Positions 50,261-59,493 of a stretch of DNA of 64,000 nucleotides are shown here, piece after piece; the first letter of the stretch is position 1; every line of letters begins with the position of its first letter. Origin of the DNA: Bacteriovoracaceae bacterium UBA6200 (GTDB taxonomy: Bacteria; Bdellovibrionota; Bacteriovoracia; Bacteriovoracales; Bacteriovoracaceae). Below the pieces are notes generated by a model that did no database searches, was not told where the DNA came from, and saw only the letters and a program-made list of their open reading frames with translations. The translations under genes and the position numbers were made by a program. Where the stretch lies: positions 47,900 to 111,899 of the forward strand of contig DISW01000004.1 in NCBI GenBank assembly GCA_002422605.1. Direction: 5' to 3'.

Positions 50261-50536
50261 TTGAAATTTTTATCTGTTTTGATGCTATTAATATCCCTTA
50301 ATGCTTTCGCCGCTAGAGTGGAAGTGGATGTCCTGGGTATGACATGTGGAATGTGTGTTGAGGCCATCACGAAGGAACTTAAGGCCACCAATAAGGTCGA
50401 TAATATCAAGGTCTCTTTGGAAAATAAGAAAGCAACATTTCAAGAATTAGCGAAGACCAAAATTGCTGATTCAGAAATTAAAGCGGCCATTAAAAAAGCT
50501 GGCTATGAAGCTGTAAAAATCCGTCGCGACAAATGA
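50261..50536 (+). CDS. Secreted heavy-metal-associated (HMA) domain protein
   Basis: Starts at TTG 50261, with AGGAG seven bases before. Residues 1-17 form a signal peptide ending LNAFAA, followed by the HMA fold with the CxxC metal motif in GMTCGMC (about residues 27-33), then an ALE/KxKxAT pattern typical of such ferredoxin-like domains. At 91 residues it is one domain. It is likely a periplasmic Cu or Hg chaperone, analogous to MerP. The neighbour MerC, divergently transcribed, supports metal handling. It overlaps the flavodoxin gene by four bases. Confidence 0.85.
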   Translation: MKFLSVLMLLISLNAFAARVEVDVLGMTCGMCVEAITKELKATNKVDNIKVSLENKKATFQELAKTKIADSEIKAAIKKAGYEAVKIRRDK

Positions 50537-50985
50537 GCACACTTCATATCCTTTGGGGTTCTCAAAGTGGTAACGCTCAGAACCTCGCAAATGTTATTGG
50601 CAATTCTTTGGAAGACGAATTTCAAGTTGAAGTTCACGACATGGGTGCTCTTTCTCCCGAGATGATTAGTTCTATTTCCACTCTCTTGTTAGTGACATCC
50701 ACCTATGGTGATGGTGAAGCTCCGGATAACGCTTCAGAGTGGTATAGTTTTCTCAAGTTTGGTGAAGAGCTGAACCTTTCCCATTTGTCTTATGCAGTGA
50801 TCGGTTTAGGTGACACGTACTATCCGCACTTCTGTCAGGCCTCTAAAGATTTTGATGAGTTCCTTTCTAAGCACGGTGCGCGTTCGCTCATTAATCGACT
50901 TGATTGCGACCTTTATTATGAGGAGCAATATCCGGAGTGGGTCGAAGAATTAAAGTCAGTATTAAAAGTTGATTTTCCGGTTTAG
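50533..50985 (+). CDS. Flavodoxin-domain protein (MioC/FMN-binding type)
   Basis: A 150-residue flavodoxin-like protein. The phosphate-binding loop is GSQSGNAQNLA (about residues 9-19) and the isoalloxazine-binding loops TSTYGDGEAPDNASEW (about 58-73) and GLGDTYYPHFCQASKDF (about 97-113), the last resembling sulfite reductase/cytochrome P450 reductase FMN domains. It is expected to carry electrons in the cytosol with FMN. The start overlaps the HMA gene by four bases (ATGA), so it is translationally coupled, which is an unusual neighbour. Its stop is about ten bases before the rimK start. Confidence 0.9.
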   Translation: MSTLHILWGSQSGNAQNLANVIGNSLEDEFQVEVHDMGALSPEMISSISTLLLVTSTYGDGEAPDNASEWYSFLKFGEELNLSHLSYAVIGLGDTYYPHFCQASKDFDEFLSKHGARSLINRLDCDLYYEEQYPEWVEELKSVLKVDFPV

Positions 50986-50995
50986 ACTGGAGTCC

Positions 50996-51889
50996 ATGAA
51001 GATTGGTATTTTGTCTCGAAATCCCAAAATTTATTCTACTGATCGTCTGGTGAAGGCATCCCAGGCCCGAGGCCATCAAGTTCGAGTGATTGATCCCGTT
51101 CGTTGTTTCATGAACATTACTTCTGCCAAGCCGATGATTCATTATAAGGATGAAGTGCTTGATGATTTTCAGGTGATCATTCCCCGGATCGGTGCTTCCA
51201 TTACCTATTACGGATCGGCGATTCTTCGGCAGTTTGAAATGATGGGTGTCTTTTCACTTAATGAATCAACTTCTATCACGCGTTCCCGAGACAAGCTGCG
51301 ATGTCTGCAAATACTCGCTCGTGCCGGGATCGGATTACCTGTAACGAGTTATGCCCATTCTACTAAAATGACCGAACAGCTGATTGAGATGGTTGGGGGA
51401 GCTCCCTGTGTGATTAAACTGGTTGAAGGCACACAAGGAAAGGGTGTGATCCTGGCGGAAACTCAAAAAGCCGCTGAGTCTGTGATTGATGGCTTTAGAC
51501 AAATGAAGGCCCACTTTCTGGTGCAGGAATTTATTAAAGAGGCCAATGGAAGTGATATTCGTGCTTTTGTTATCGGGGACAAAGTTGTCGCCAGTATGAT
51601 GAGAGTTGCCAAAGATGGAGAGTTTAGATCAAATCTTCATCGCGGTGGCAGGGCGGTTCAAGTCGATATTACTGATGAGGAAGCGGCCATGGCGATAAAT
51701 GCCGCCAAGGTTTTGGGCCTTAATGTAGCAGGGGTTGATCTCTTACGTTCCTGGAGAGGTCCCCTTATTCTGGAAGTGAATTCTTCTCCTGGGCTTCAGG
51801 GGATTGAAGCTTCAACAGGCCTTGATATCGCCGGAATGATTGTAGAATATGCGGAACAAAATCATGAGAATAAAGATTACGCGGGCTAA
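50996..51889 (+). CDS. rimK: RimK-family ATP-grasp ligase
   Basis: A 297-residue ATP-grasp protein; RimK adds Glu to the C-terminus of ribosomal protein S6 and can make poly-glutamate. The ATG at 50996 (GGAG at 50989-50992) gives the normal length. Signature blocks are MKIGILSRNPKIYST, IIPRIGASITYYG (about 70), KLVEGTQGKGVIL (about 145) and DLLRSWRGPLILEVNSSPGLQGIE (about 255) with the Mg-binding Glu and Asn. The stop shares CTAA with the convergent pyrD. Confidence 0.93.
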   Translation: MKIGILSRNPKIYSTDRLVKASQARGHQVRVIDPVRCFMNITSAKPMIHYKDEVLDDFQVIIPRIGASITYYGSAILRQFEMMGVFSLNESTSITRSRDKLRCLQILARAGIGLPVTSYAHSTKMTEQLIEMVGGAPCVIKLVEGTQGKGVILAETQKAAESVIDGFRQMKAHFLVQEFIKEANGSDIRAFVIGDKVVASMMRVAKDGEFRSNLHRGGRAVQVDITDEEAAMAINAAKVLGLNVAGVDLLRSWRGPLILEVNSSPGLQGIEASTGLDIAGMIVEYAEQNHENKDYAG

Positions 51890-52932
51890 AGGAAATCTTT
51901 CAGACGGTACTGTCTCTCATCCAATGAAAGCTCAAAAAACTTGTTCAGAGTGAGTTCTTGTTTTTCCAAAAATCTATTCAATTCTTTCTTAAATACTTTC
52001 AAAATTGCCGGGCCTTGAAAAACATAGGCAGTATAAATCTGAGCGGCTTTTCCCCCATGAGACCATAGATGGAAAAGATCCTGAGGTTGAGTGATACCGC
52101 CGACTGAAATGAGTTCGATGTTTAATTTTTCTCTCAGAATAAGTTTTTGAACCGTGCGAGACTTTTCATTTAGAATTCGGCCAGAGAGACCTCCACTGCC
52201 ACGTTCAGGCATGATGGTAGTGTTGGTAGCGATGATACCAGTTAAACCTAAGTCAGAAGTGAGACGGGCCAGTTCGATTATTTTTGCTTCTTCCAGATCA
52301 GGGGCAATTTTAAGATAAAGATCTTTTCCCTGATTTTTGGAATTAAGTTCTGTAAAGAGTTCAGTCAAATAGGATTTTTCCTGCAGGGCCCTGAGCCCTG
52401 GAGTATTAGGACTTGAAACGTTAATGACAAAATAATCTGCATCGTGAATCAAGGATTCAAATAAGATCGAGAGCTCTTCAATGCTTTCTCTTGCTTCCGT
52501 CTCTTTATTTTTTCCAATATTGGCACCAATAGGAGTAGATCCTCTATAGGAGCGAAGACGAGGCAGAATGGTCGCTAATCCTTCATTTGGAAACCCCATG
52601 GCATTGCGAAGGCTTTCTTCACTGGGATAACGAAACATGCGTGGACGTGGATTTCCATCCTGAGGACGTAAAGTAATTGTTCCGCATTCGATGGCACCAA
52701 ACCCTTGAGCTGTAAAAAAATCTAAGGCCTGGGCATTCTTATCAAGGCCTGCCGCCAGACCTATAGGGAAGTTCCATCTAGAGCTTCCGACATTTATTTT
52801 CAAAGAAGGATCCGGCTTAATGCCACTTAAACTCCCCAGAGTAGGGGCAAGTTTCGCCAACTCGATGATGAGATTATGAGCGGTTTCAGGGTCAAGTGAA
52901 AACAAGAAGGGTTTAAGCCAGTGATAAAGCAT
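51886..52932 (-). CDS. pyrD: Dihydroorotate dehydrogenase (quinone), class 2
   Basis: Membrane-associated flavoenzyme converting dihydroorotate to orotate in pyrimidine synthesis. Hallmarks are an N-terminal amphipathic helix (MLYHWLKPFLFSLDPETAH), GLAAGLDKNAQAL (about 60), TLRPQDGNPRPRMFRYP (about 84) and NVSSPNTPGLR (about 170). The Ser in NVSSP is the class 2 catalytic residue. ATG at 52932 is preferred over TTG 52938; no Shine-Dalgarno is clear. It is monocistronic and convergent with rimK. Confidence 0.95.
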   Translation of the reverse strand: MLYHWLKPFLFSLDPETAHNLIIELAKLAPTLGSLSGIKPDPSLKINVGSSRWNFPIGLAAGLDKNAQALDFFTAQGFGAIECGTITLRPQDGNPRPRMFRYPSEESLRNAMGFPNEGLATILPRLRSYRGSTPIGANIGKNKETEARESIEELSILFESLIHDADYFVINVSSPNTPGLRALQEKSYLTELFTELNSKNQGKDLYLKIAPDLEEAKIIELARLTSDLGLTGIIATNTTIMPERGSGGLSGRILNEKSRTVQKLILREKLNIELISVGGITQPQDLFHLWSHGGKAAQIYTAYVFQGPAILKVFKKELNRFLEKQELTLNKFFELSLDERQYRLKDFL

Positions 52933-53005
52933 AAACAAATGGTAATAAGCTTTTCTTTGAAAGTCATCTGACCCTATGAGATAATTTTAGACAGAGGAAA
53001 AGAGC

Positions 53006-53428
53006 ATGTTCAAGATTATTTTATCACTGCTTCTGAGCTTTACCGCTTTTGCACAAGATACTTCGGCACCTGTAAAAGAAAGCTCATCAGATCTCAGGAG
53101 TGGGTTAGTTGTCTTCAGCATTGAGGATACTACGAAAAACGAGATCTACTGGTTAGAGAGAACGGCCAACTTGGATTTCTATCTCTATTACAAAAATGAG
53201 AATAAAGAAAAAATTCAAAAGATAGACTCGCGCGATGCTAAAAAAATGGATCAGGACTTTGCGGCGCGATTTATCAAATGTGAATACGAGCTTCCTGCAT
53301 CTCAGAATGAGTGTCCGGTAACGCTTCGCCTAAGTATGAAAGGGGAGAAGCAGGTCATTTGTGCTAAAGACGAGGAAAAGACTCAGGAGATCATCCCCTT
53401 TATGAAGGATTTGAATAAGCGTTTCTGA
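53006..53428 (+). CDS. Hypothetical secreted 140-residue protein
   Basis: The N-terminus MFKIILSLLLSFTAFAQ is a signal peptide with cleavage after Ala-Gln or earlier. The mature part of about 120 residues has alternating basic and acidic segments and two Cys (KCEYELPASQNECP) about residues 92-105 plus a Cys near 119. No family is recognised. It lies 70 bases upstream of the tail-specific protease gene, so it could be part of the same transcript. A periplasmic location is inferred from the signal. Confidence 0.7.
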   Translation: MFKIILSLLLSFTAFAQDTSAPVKESSSDLRSGLVVFSIEDTTKNEIYWLERTANLDFYLYYKNENKEKIQKIDSRDAKKMDQDFAARFIKCEYELPASQNECPVTLRLSMKGEKQVICAKDEEKTQEIIPFMKDLNKRF

Positions 53429-53498
53429 GTGAAAATGATTGCATCTCCTCCCCTCTAAGTAGAAAATATCATAACCATTGTTTTGAAATCGAGGTCCC

Positions 53499-55673
53499 AT
53501 GAAATCCCATGTTCTATTGCTAAGTTTGGCCATGCTCGCCCAAGGGGCCTATGCTCAGAAGACATCATCACCAATGTCAACTAGTGATGATCCATCAGCT
53601 CCTTCCGTTCTGGGCAGCATCATGACACCAAAGCCTCGCTACACGCGGGAAATGGTTCTTGGAAATATTCTTAAAGGCGCTCTTGAGAATATGCATCTGG
53701 CGAATAAGGAAATTAACGACGAGCTTTCTCAGAATGCTTTTAAGCTTTACATCGAAAGAATTGACTATGGAAAACAGTTCCTTCTTGAGAGCGACGTTAA
53801 GCAACTTGAAAAATATAAAAAGTCATTCGATGACATGTTGGTTTCAGGCAATCTGGAAATCCTTGATGTAAGTTCAGAATTAATGAATAAACGTCTGGGG
53901 CAAATTGAAAAACATGTAGAGGAACTCCTTAAAAAACCTCTGAACTATACGAAGAAAGATTCTCTTGAAACTGATCCTAAGAAGAGATCTTTTCTTAAAA
54001 CTGAAAAAGATCTTTATGCTCATTGGGAACGCCTGATGAAGTATGAAGTTTTAGGACGCATCGTTGATCTTCGTGAAGAACAAAACGGACTTGCAACTGA
54101 TGATAAAGGCAAGAAGAAAAAACCAAAAACTGAGAAGAAACTCAGTGAAAAAGAAATTGAAAAAGAAGCACGTGATAAAGTTGCGAAGTCTTATAAAAAG
54201 ATCTTTTCACGTCTGGCCAATGAGAAGCGCTCGGATAAACTTGATAAGTTTTATAACTCTGTAACTAAAGTGTTCGATCCACATACCAATTACCTTGTTC
54301 CTGAAGAAAAAGAAGATTTCGACATCGATATGTCAGGAAAGCTTGAAGGGATTGGGGCCATCCTTCGAGAGGAGAATTCCTACATTAAGGTTGAAAGAAT
54401 CGTACCTGGTTCAGCTTCATGGAAAACAAAAGAATTAGAAGCTGAAGACATTATCCTGAAAGTTGGACAAGGCAAAGATGAACCGGTGGACGTGGTTGAT
54501 ATGTCCCTTCGTGATGCGGTTAAACTTATTCGCGGTAAAAAAGGCACAGAAGTTCGTCTTACTATTAAAAAACCAAATGGGCTGATTAAAGTTGTTCCAA
54601 TTGTCCGTGACGTGGTGGAGATTGAAGAATCTTATGCTAAAGGAGTCTTGTTAGAGCTTGCTCCAAATAAGACTAAGATTGGTTATATTACGATTCCGAA
54701 ATTCTATCGGGATTTTAATGATAGAAACGGACGAAATGTCACTGATGACACTAGAAAAGAAATTGAACGCTTGAATAAAGAAGGCGCAGAAGGGCTTATC
54801 CTTGACCTCCGTAATAACGGCGGTGGTGCACTGGAAGATGCCCGTATGATCTCCGGGCTTTTCATTGAGAAAGGTCCAATTGTTCAAGTCAAGGCCCATA
54901 CAGGTGCCGTTGATGTGCTGGCCGATACAGATCCAAAGATTGACTTCAAAAAACCTGTAGTGGTTCTTATCAACCGCTTTTCTGCTTCAGCTTCTGAAAT
55001 TGTGGCCGCGGCCCTTCAGGACTATGATCGCGCTGTGATCGTTGGGGGCGAATTCTCTCACGGTAAAGGGACTGTACAAGCAGTGGTGGATCTTGATGGT
55101 TATGTCTCTCCGATGGCCAAATCTTATTCTCCACTGGGAGCACTTAAGATTACCATTCAGAAATTTTACCGGGTGAACGGAAGCTCCACTCAGTATAAAG
55201 GTGTCACTCCGGATATCATTCTTCCGGATCAGTTCTCGCATCTTGAAAGCGGTGAGAAATTTCTTGATTACTCCATTCCTTGGGGTGAAGTAAAGGCCGT
55301 TAAGTTTGATAAGTGGAAAGAGAAGTACGATATTAAAAAACTTCGTAATAACTCTAAAGAACGGGTGGCCAAGAGTGATAAGTTCAAGCACTTAATTGAT
55401 TCAATCAATTGGTATAAAGAACAAAAAGAAAAAACCAGTCGTTCTTTAGTTGCCGCTGATTACGAAAAAGACAGACAAACAATCCGTGAGATGACTGATG
55501 TCTTCAAGAAAGAAGAAGAAAATAAAAATCTTCTGGTAAAAGATTTAAGTCCTAAGAGTAAAGAAAAGGCCCAGCAGGAAAAATTTGAAGAGTTCTCTAA
55601 AACGCTTAAAAAAGACGCTGTGATTGAAGAATCAATGATGATTATTAATGACATGATCAAATTGACCAAATAA
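53499..55673 (+). CDS. prc: Tail-specific protease (S41, CtpA/Prc family)
   Basis: A secreted serine protease that processes proteins at C-termini. A signal peptide (1-20, ending AYAQ) leads into a helical N-terminal domain (about 40-260), a PDZ domain (about 270-370) with GIGAILREENSYIKV and the S41 catalytic domain (about 380-600). The Ser-Lys dyad is in FSASASEIVAAAL (Ser near 498) and GEFSHGKGTVQ (Lys near 523). The C-terminal 100 residues are a Prc-type helical tail. At 724 residues it matches Prc more than short CtpA. Periplasmic. A terminator follows. Confidence 0.94.
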   Translation: MKSHVLLLSLAMLAQGAYAQKTSSPMSTSDDPSAPSVLGSIMTPKPRYTREMVLGNILKGALENMHLANKEINDELSQNAFKLYIERIDYGKQFLLESDVKQLEKYKKSFDDMLVSGNLEILDVSSELMNKRLGQIEKHVEELLKKPLNYTKKDSLETDPKKRSFLKTEKDLYAHWERLMKYEVLGRIVDLREEQNGLATDDKGKKKKPKTEKKLSEKEIEKEARDKVAKSYKKIFSRLANEKRSDKLDKFYNSVTKVFDPHTNYLVPEEKEDFDIDMSGKLEGIGAILREENSYIKVERIVPGSASWKTKELEAEDIILKVGQGKDEPVDVVDMSLRDAVKLIRGKKGTEVRLTIKKPNGLIKVVPIVRDVVEIEESYAKGVLLELAPNKTKIGYITIPKFYRDFNDRNGRNVTDDTRKEIERLNKEGAEGLILDLRNNGGGALEDARMISGLFIEKGPIVQVKAHTGAVDVLADTDPKIDFKKPVVVLINRFSASASEIVAAALQDYDRAVIVGGEFSHGKGTVQAVVDLDGYVSPMAKSYSPLGALKITIQKFYRVNGSSTQYKGVTPDIILPDQFSHLESGEKFLDYSIPWGEVKAVKFDKWKEKYDIKKLRNNSKERVAKSDKFKHLIDSINWYKEQKEKTSRSLVAADYEKDRQTIREMTDVFKKEEENKNLLVKDLSPKSKEKAQQEKFEEFSKTLKKDAVIEESMMIINDMIKLTK

Positions 55674-55693
55674 AAATAATAATGAATCATTGT

Positions 55694-55720
55694 AAGGGCC
55701 CCTTTTTGGGGCCCTTTTTT
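55694..55720 (+). terminator. Intrinsic terminator after the tail-specific protease gene
   Basis: A nine-pair GC-rich stem joins AAGGGCCCC (55694-55702) to GGGGCCCTT (55708-55716) around a TTTTT loop, with Ts to 55720. Strong. Confidence 0.9.
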
Positions 55721-55742
55721 ATGCTATTCAAGGGAATATCTT

Positions 55743-56537
55743 GTGAAATCATCGCTTACATTAGATCAAAAATACGACTTTTATGAACGCTCAGTTCAAA
55801 ATGCAGAGGGCGAAGTGTCCTTTATGCAGGACGAATTCAAACGTTTTTATGGACGCAAGCCTCATACATTGAGAGAAGATTTCTGCGGGACAGGCGCTAT
55901 TTCATGCAGCTGGGTGGAACAAGATAAACGTTGTGAAGCTTATGGCGTTGACCTGGATCCTGAGCCGATTGAAATGGGGAAAAAGAGGCATTATTCAAAG
56001 CTTACTAAATCTCAGAAAGAACGAATGCATTACAGGGAAGAAAACGTTCTCAAGACCAAAGCTCCCAAAGTTGATGTGATTTGTGCTTTCAATTTTTCAT
56101 ACTGGATCTTTAAATCAAGAAAGCAACTCCTTCAGTATTTTAAAACTGTTCGAAAGTCTCTCAATAAACAGGGGATTTTCTATCTGGATATTTTCGCTGG
56201 ACCAGAAAGCCAGAAACTCGTCACAGACACTAAGAAACTTGAGGGCCTCACTTACTACTGGGAGTGTCAGCACTTTAATCCATTCACACACGATTGCACT
56301 TTTGCGATCCATTTCCGTGATGCTAAAGGTAAGAAACATGAAAACGTTTTTACTTATCATTGGCGGATGTGGATGATGCCTGAATTAAGAGACATTCTGG
56401 CAGAAGCTGGATTTTCAAAAACCGTTGCTTATTGGGAAGGGGATGATGGAGATGGCGGTGGAAACGGTGAATTTTCACCTGCCGAGGATGTTGAAAACTG
56501 TGATGCCTGGGTTTCCTATATCGCAGCTCTGACTTAA
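55743..56537 (+). CDS. Class I SAM-dependent methyltransferase
   Basis: A cytosolic methyltransferase of about 264 residues starting with GTG at 55743. The SAM-binding region DFCGTGAISCSW (about residue 44), the acidic EAYGVDLDPEPIEMG (about 60), and a post-motif strand VDVICAFNFSYWIFKS (about 103) form the Rossmann core. The motif order fits a general class I fold but the substrate is unknown. It comes after the prc terminator and is convergent with the HD protein, sharing TTAA as stop. The GTG start lacks a strong ribosome site. Confidence 0.82.
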   Translation: MKSSLTLDQKYDFYERSVQNAEGEVSFMQDEFKRFYGRKPHTLREDFCGTGAISCSWVEQDKRCEAYGVDLDPEPIEMGKKRHYSKLTKSQKERMHYREENVLKTKAPKVDVICAFNFSYWIFKSRKQLLQYFKTVRKSLNKQGIFYLDIFAGPESQKLVTDTKKLEGLTYYWECQHFNPFTHDCTFAIHFRDAKGKKHENVFTYHWRMWMMPELRDILAEAGFSKTVAYWEGDDGDGGGNGEFSPAEDVENCDAWVSYIAALT

Positions 56538-57862
56538 AAAGTAACTTTCTGAAGGATATCGATTATCTTCTGAAAGCGCGAGGTTGGAAATTCTTCTTTC
56601 AACTCGCGCAACATTTCTGTCCGATCAAAGGGCCCATTCTCATGATTTAAAATGATTCTGGTAAATTCTTCTGCCACAATAAAGACAACGGCAATAGGTG
56701 AAACGTTATTTCCGTAGTGCTCAGAAAAGCCAATGCCATTAAGCATACCATGATGCTGTCTAATAATTTGATCGGCACCCATCGGAGCATGAGGATACCT
56801 GGAAGCGAGTTCGGCGGCCATTTGAGCATGCCTTTCAACTAACTGTCTTTCAGCAGGAGAGAAATTACTCTTCTTAAGTTCCAGAGTAGATTTAATCATG
56901 GCCTGTTGATCAGTTTCGAGAACGATATCATGGAAGAAAGCGATGAAACTAATTTTATCTTCCTGCTCGGCATTTCCCCAATCAATATGCTTAATGATAT
57001 GAAGGCAAATATAAGTGAGAATTTGAGTATGTTTAAAAAGATAACCTGTCTTATTGGATAGAAGACGTTCTAAGAGTTTCGCCATTTTGGGATTACCCTT
57101 AGTGTTCTTTCTCATGTCATCGATATTTTTCTTTGCAAGTTTTATCGTCTCTTCATTGATCCCAATTGTAAGAAGCTTCTTAGAGAGAAGTTCCATATTC
57201 TTTTCACTGGCAGATATCTCCTCGTCAGGGGAAAGTTCACCATTTTCCAGATGAGTTATAAGCTCTGAAGTTACGTTATTTACAAAGTCCAGGCGGTCGA
57301 GTTTTTTTACATAAAGATGAGTGATACCTTGCTCAACCATCCCTTTTATCATGACATCATCAAACTCAATCAGTTTATCAACTTGCAGATGATATTTTTT
57401 ATTGTCATCAATGTCCTGAGCATAGACAGGGCAGACTGAGCGTCTAATCACATTGAAATATAAAATTGGAATAGGGAAAAAATCCGGAACAACTTTATTG
57501 GACATGTCCTTGGCCGTGATATTAAGTGCCCGGGCACTGGCCTGAATGAGGGGCTTTAGCTGTAAAGAATTGGGAATATGAGAAAAGCATGGAGGAAGTG
57601 TCTGGGCAGGCCCAATGACGATGATAGGGATATTAAGATCCTTCTCTTTGACATACTCAATAATGGCCCGAGCGGTATCTTCTTTTTCAATGACTGAACG
57701 GACAATGATAAGTTTGATCTCATCATGCTTAGTTTCAAGATGCTTAATGGCGAATTCGGCCTTTTTTTTGGTCAAAACATCTAGTCCCAGCCAAGTGGCC
57801 AGGTTCAGTACGTAAAATGATTCAATCTTTGGATTGTTTTCTACTAAAAGCGTTAGACTCAA
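56534..57862 (-). CDS. Degenerate receiver with degenerate HD-GYP domain
   Basis: Residues 1-110 resemble a response regulator receiver, but the pocket and the phosphoacceptor position (IIVRSVI) lack Asp. Residues 120-235 form a linker; residues 245-442 have an HD-GYP-like fold with HTQILTY, FFHD (about 309-310), and a third HHG segment (about 370). The GYP signature HHExxDGxGYP is replaced by HHGMLNGIGFS, so c-di-GMP phosphodiesterase activity is doubtful; the HD metal residues themselves remain. It may be a c-di-GMP-related adaptor. It is a single gene convergent with the methyltransferase. Confidence 0.82.
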   Translation of the reverse strand: MSLTLLVENNPKIESFYVLNLATWLGLDVLTKKKAEFAIKHLETKHDEIKLIIVRSVIEKEDTARAIIEYVKEKDLNIPIIVIGPAQTLPPCFSHIPNSLQLKPLIQASARALNITAKDMSNKVVPDFFPIPILYFNVIRRSVCPVYAQDIDDNKKYHLQVDKLIEFDDVMIKGMVEQGITHLYVKKLDRLDFVNNVTSELITHLENGELSPDEEISASEKNMELLSKKLLTIGINEETIKLAKKNIDDMRKNTKGNPKMAKLLERLLSNKTGYLFKHTQILTYICLHIIKHIDWGNAEQEDKISFIAFFHDIVLETDQQAMIKSTLELKKSNFSPAERQLVERHAQMAAELASRYPHAPMGADQIIRQHHGMLNGIGFSEHYGNNVSPIAVVFIVAEEFTRIILNHENGPFDRTEMLRELKEEFPTSRFQKIIDILQKVTF

Positions 57863-57963
57863 AAATGTCCTCCAGCGTCTTATAGTTTAATCGAGAAGAG
57901 GATTTTTGCTTAATTTTTTGTTACGATACTTATAAATAATTGCCTTTTATTCATGGAGTTTAT

Positions 57964-59493
57964 GTGGGGTCCTTAACGAGTTTTATTGATAGCGAATTTA
58001 GTAACCAAGCAGAACAGTGGGAGAAAACTCTATTAGCTGAGCTTAAACTTCCAGAAATAGGTTCAAAAACTGTAAAAAAGCTGATTTCTGGTCAAAGTTG
58101 GCCGACCCTTTCTCTTAAAAGCGCTTATTCAGTTCAGTTATCATCTTCTTCCTGGAAAAAGGCTTCCACGACTTATGTTTCAGTAAATTTAGAGTTTCTC
58201 GCCGAAGATTTGGCCAGCGGTGTGAAAAACTTCTTTTTTCACCACGAAGCCTTGGGTGGTGGTGTTTGGGATAAAATTGAAAATCTTTTTAAAAATTCAA
58301 ATCACCCTGAAGAGTTAGATGTTTTTATTCTCGGTAGTGACGCTTATAAGAGTAATTCTTTTAATGTCATCACTCAGATTATTTCAGGCGAAAAATTTCA
58401 TCATGAGGGCGGGCACTCAGTACATGAGCTGAGCCTTTTATCAAAAAATTTGATAGAAGTATCTCCCTCAATTGGGGACTGCGTTTATCTGGGAGTTTAT
58501 GTTGATTCTCATTTCTTCCATAATATAGCTAAGATTCGGGCGGCCAAATTACTAGGTCAGAAAATTCTGGAAGAAGCTGGTAAGAAGAGCGAGCTTAAGG
58601 TGGTTGCCCTGACTAGCTACGTAGGTTGGACTCTTTTTGAGCGCTATTCTAATATGCTTCGAAATGAAACAGCTGTTGCCTCCGCTTACATAGGCGGCGC
58701 TGATTATATTCAATCCTCTGGTTACAATACTCTGTGGGAGCTTGAAACTTTAAACCCTGTAGAACCGGAACATCTTGAACGCTCCCTTCGCATGGCCAGA
58801 AATACCACTCATATCCTCGCACTGGAGAGTTTGCTTGGAGTCGTAGAGGATGCGGCCTTCGGAAGTTTTCATTTGGAAAATCTGACACAACATCTGTGTG
58901 AAGAGTCCTGGAAGCTTATGCAAGAGCTTTTAAAAGGAAAGGATTTAACCGAAGATCTCATAGCAGTAAGAACGAAACGCCTCGATATGATGAAAACCAG
59001 AAAGACTGTCCTTTCTGGAATAAATGATTATCCTGATGTGAAAGAGAGACTTGGACTAAATTTAAAAACCCCTTCCTTTTTTAGACTTGGCCGGATTTTT
59101 GAGGAACTCAGATTAAAGATGGAGAGTCTCCCTCATAAACCTCAAGTGTATATTGCTCTCTTTGGAGAATATGGCGCCCTGAATGCTCGCCTGAACTTTG
59201 TTAAAAATTATTTTGAGCTGTTGGGACTTGAAGTTCATGAATCAGGGAAAACCCAACTTGATTTGGAATCATTTAAAAAAGATCTAAGTTCTCGTAAAGA
59301 AGAAATCATTGTTCTTTGTGCCGGGGATGATTCATATCCGGTAATAGCAGCTCTGGGTGAACTGGCCAAGACGGAACACAAATATATCGCCGGTAAATTT
59401 GAGATGACCTCCTTCATTAATCTTTTTGCCGGACAAAACATTTACGAGATCTTGAAAAATCTGGTGTCTCTTTTTGAAAGGAGGTCATCATGA
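57964..59493 (+). CDS. mutA: Methylmalonyl-CoA mutase small subunit
   Basis: This subunit pairs with MutB for the B12-dependent interconversion of methylmalonyl-CoA and succinyl-CoA. It has the TIM-barrel (residues 20-360) with ASAYIGGADYIQSSGYNTLWE and the C-terminal B12-domain-like region (about 390-509), but without the DxHxxG cobalamin motif, as expected for the small subunit. GTG 57964 is preferred as start because GGAG (57955-57958) lies five bases before; an earlier TTG at 57940 has no ribosome site. It overlaps mutB by four bases (ATGA). Confidence 0.9.
   Translation: MGSLTSFIDSEFSNQAEQWEKTLLAELKLPEIGSKTVKKLISGQSWPTLSLKSAYSVQLSSSSWKKASTTYVSVNLEFLAEDLASGVKNFFFHHEALGGGVWDKIENLFKNSNHPEELDVFILGSDAYKSNSFNVITQIISGEKFHHEGGHSVHELSLLSKNLIEVSPSIGDCVYLGVYVDSHFFHNIAKIRAAKLLGQKILEEAGKKSELKVVALTSYVGWTLFERYSNMLRNETAVASAYIGGADYIQSSGYNTLWELETLNPVEPEHLERSLRMARNTTHILALESLLGVVEDAAFGSFHLENLTQHLCEESWKLMQELLKGKDLTEDLIAVRTKRLDMMKTRKTVLSGINDYPDVKERLGLNLKTPSFFRLGRIFEELRLKMESLPHKPQVYIALFGEYGALNARLNFVKNYFELLGLEVHESGKTQLDLESFKKDLSSRKEEIIVLCAGDDSYPVIAALGELAKTEHKYIAGKFEMTSFINLFAGQNIYEILKNLVSLFERRSS

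Noticed and set aside
50187..50261. MerC start at 50261 with a longer N-terminus
   Set aside because: The extra 25 residues do not match MerC, and this region is the divergent promoter of the HMA gene.
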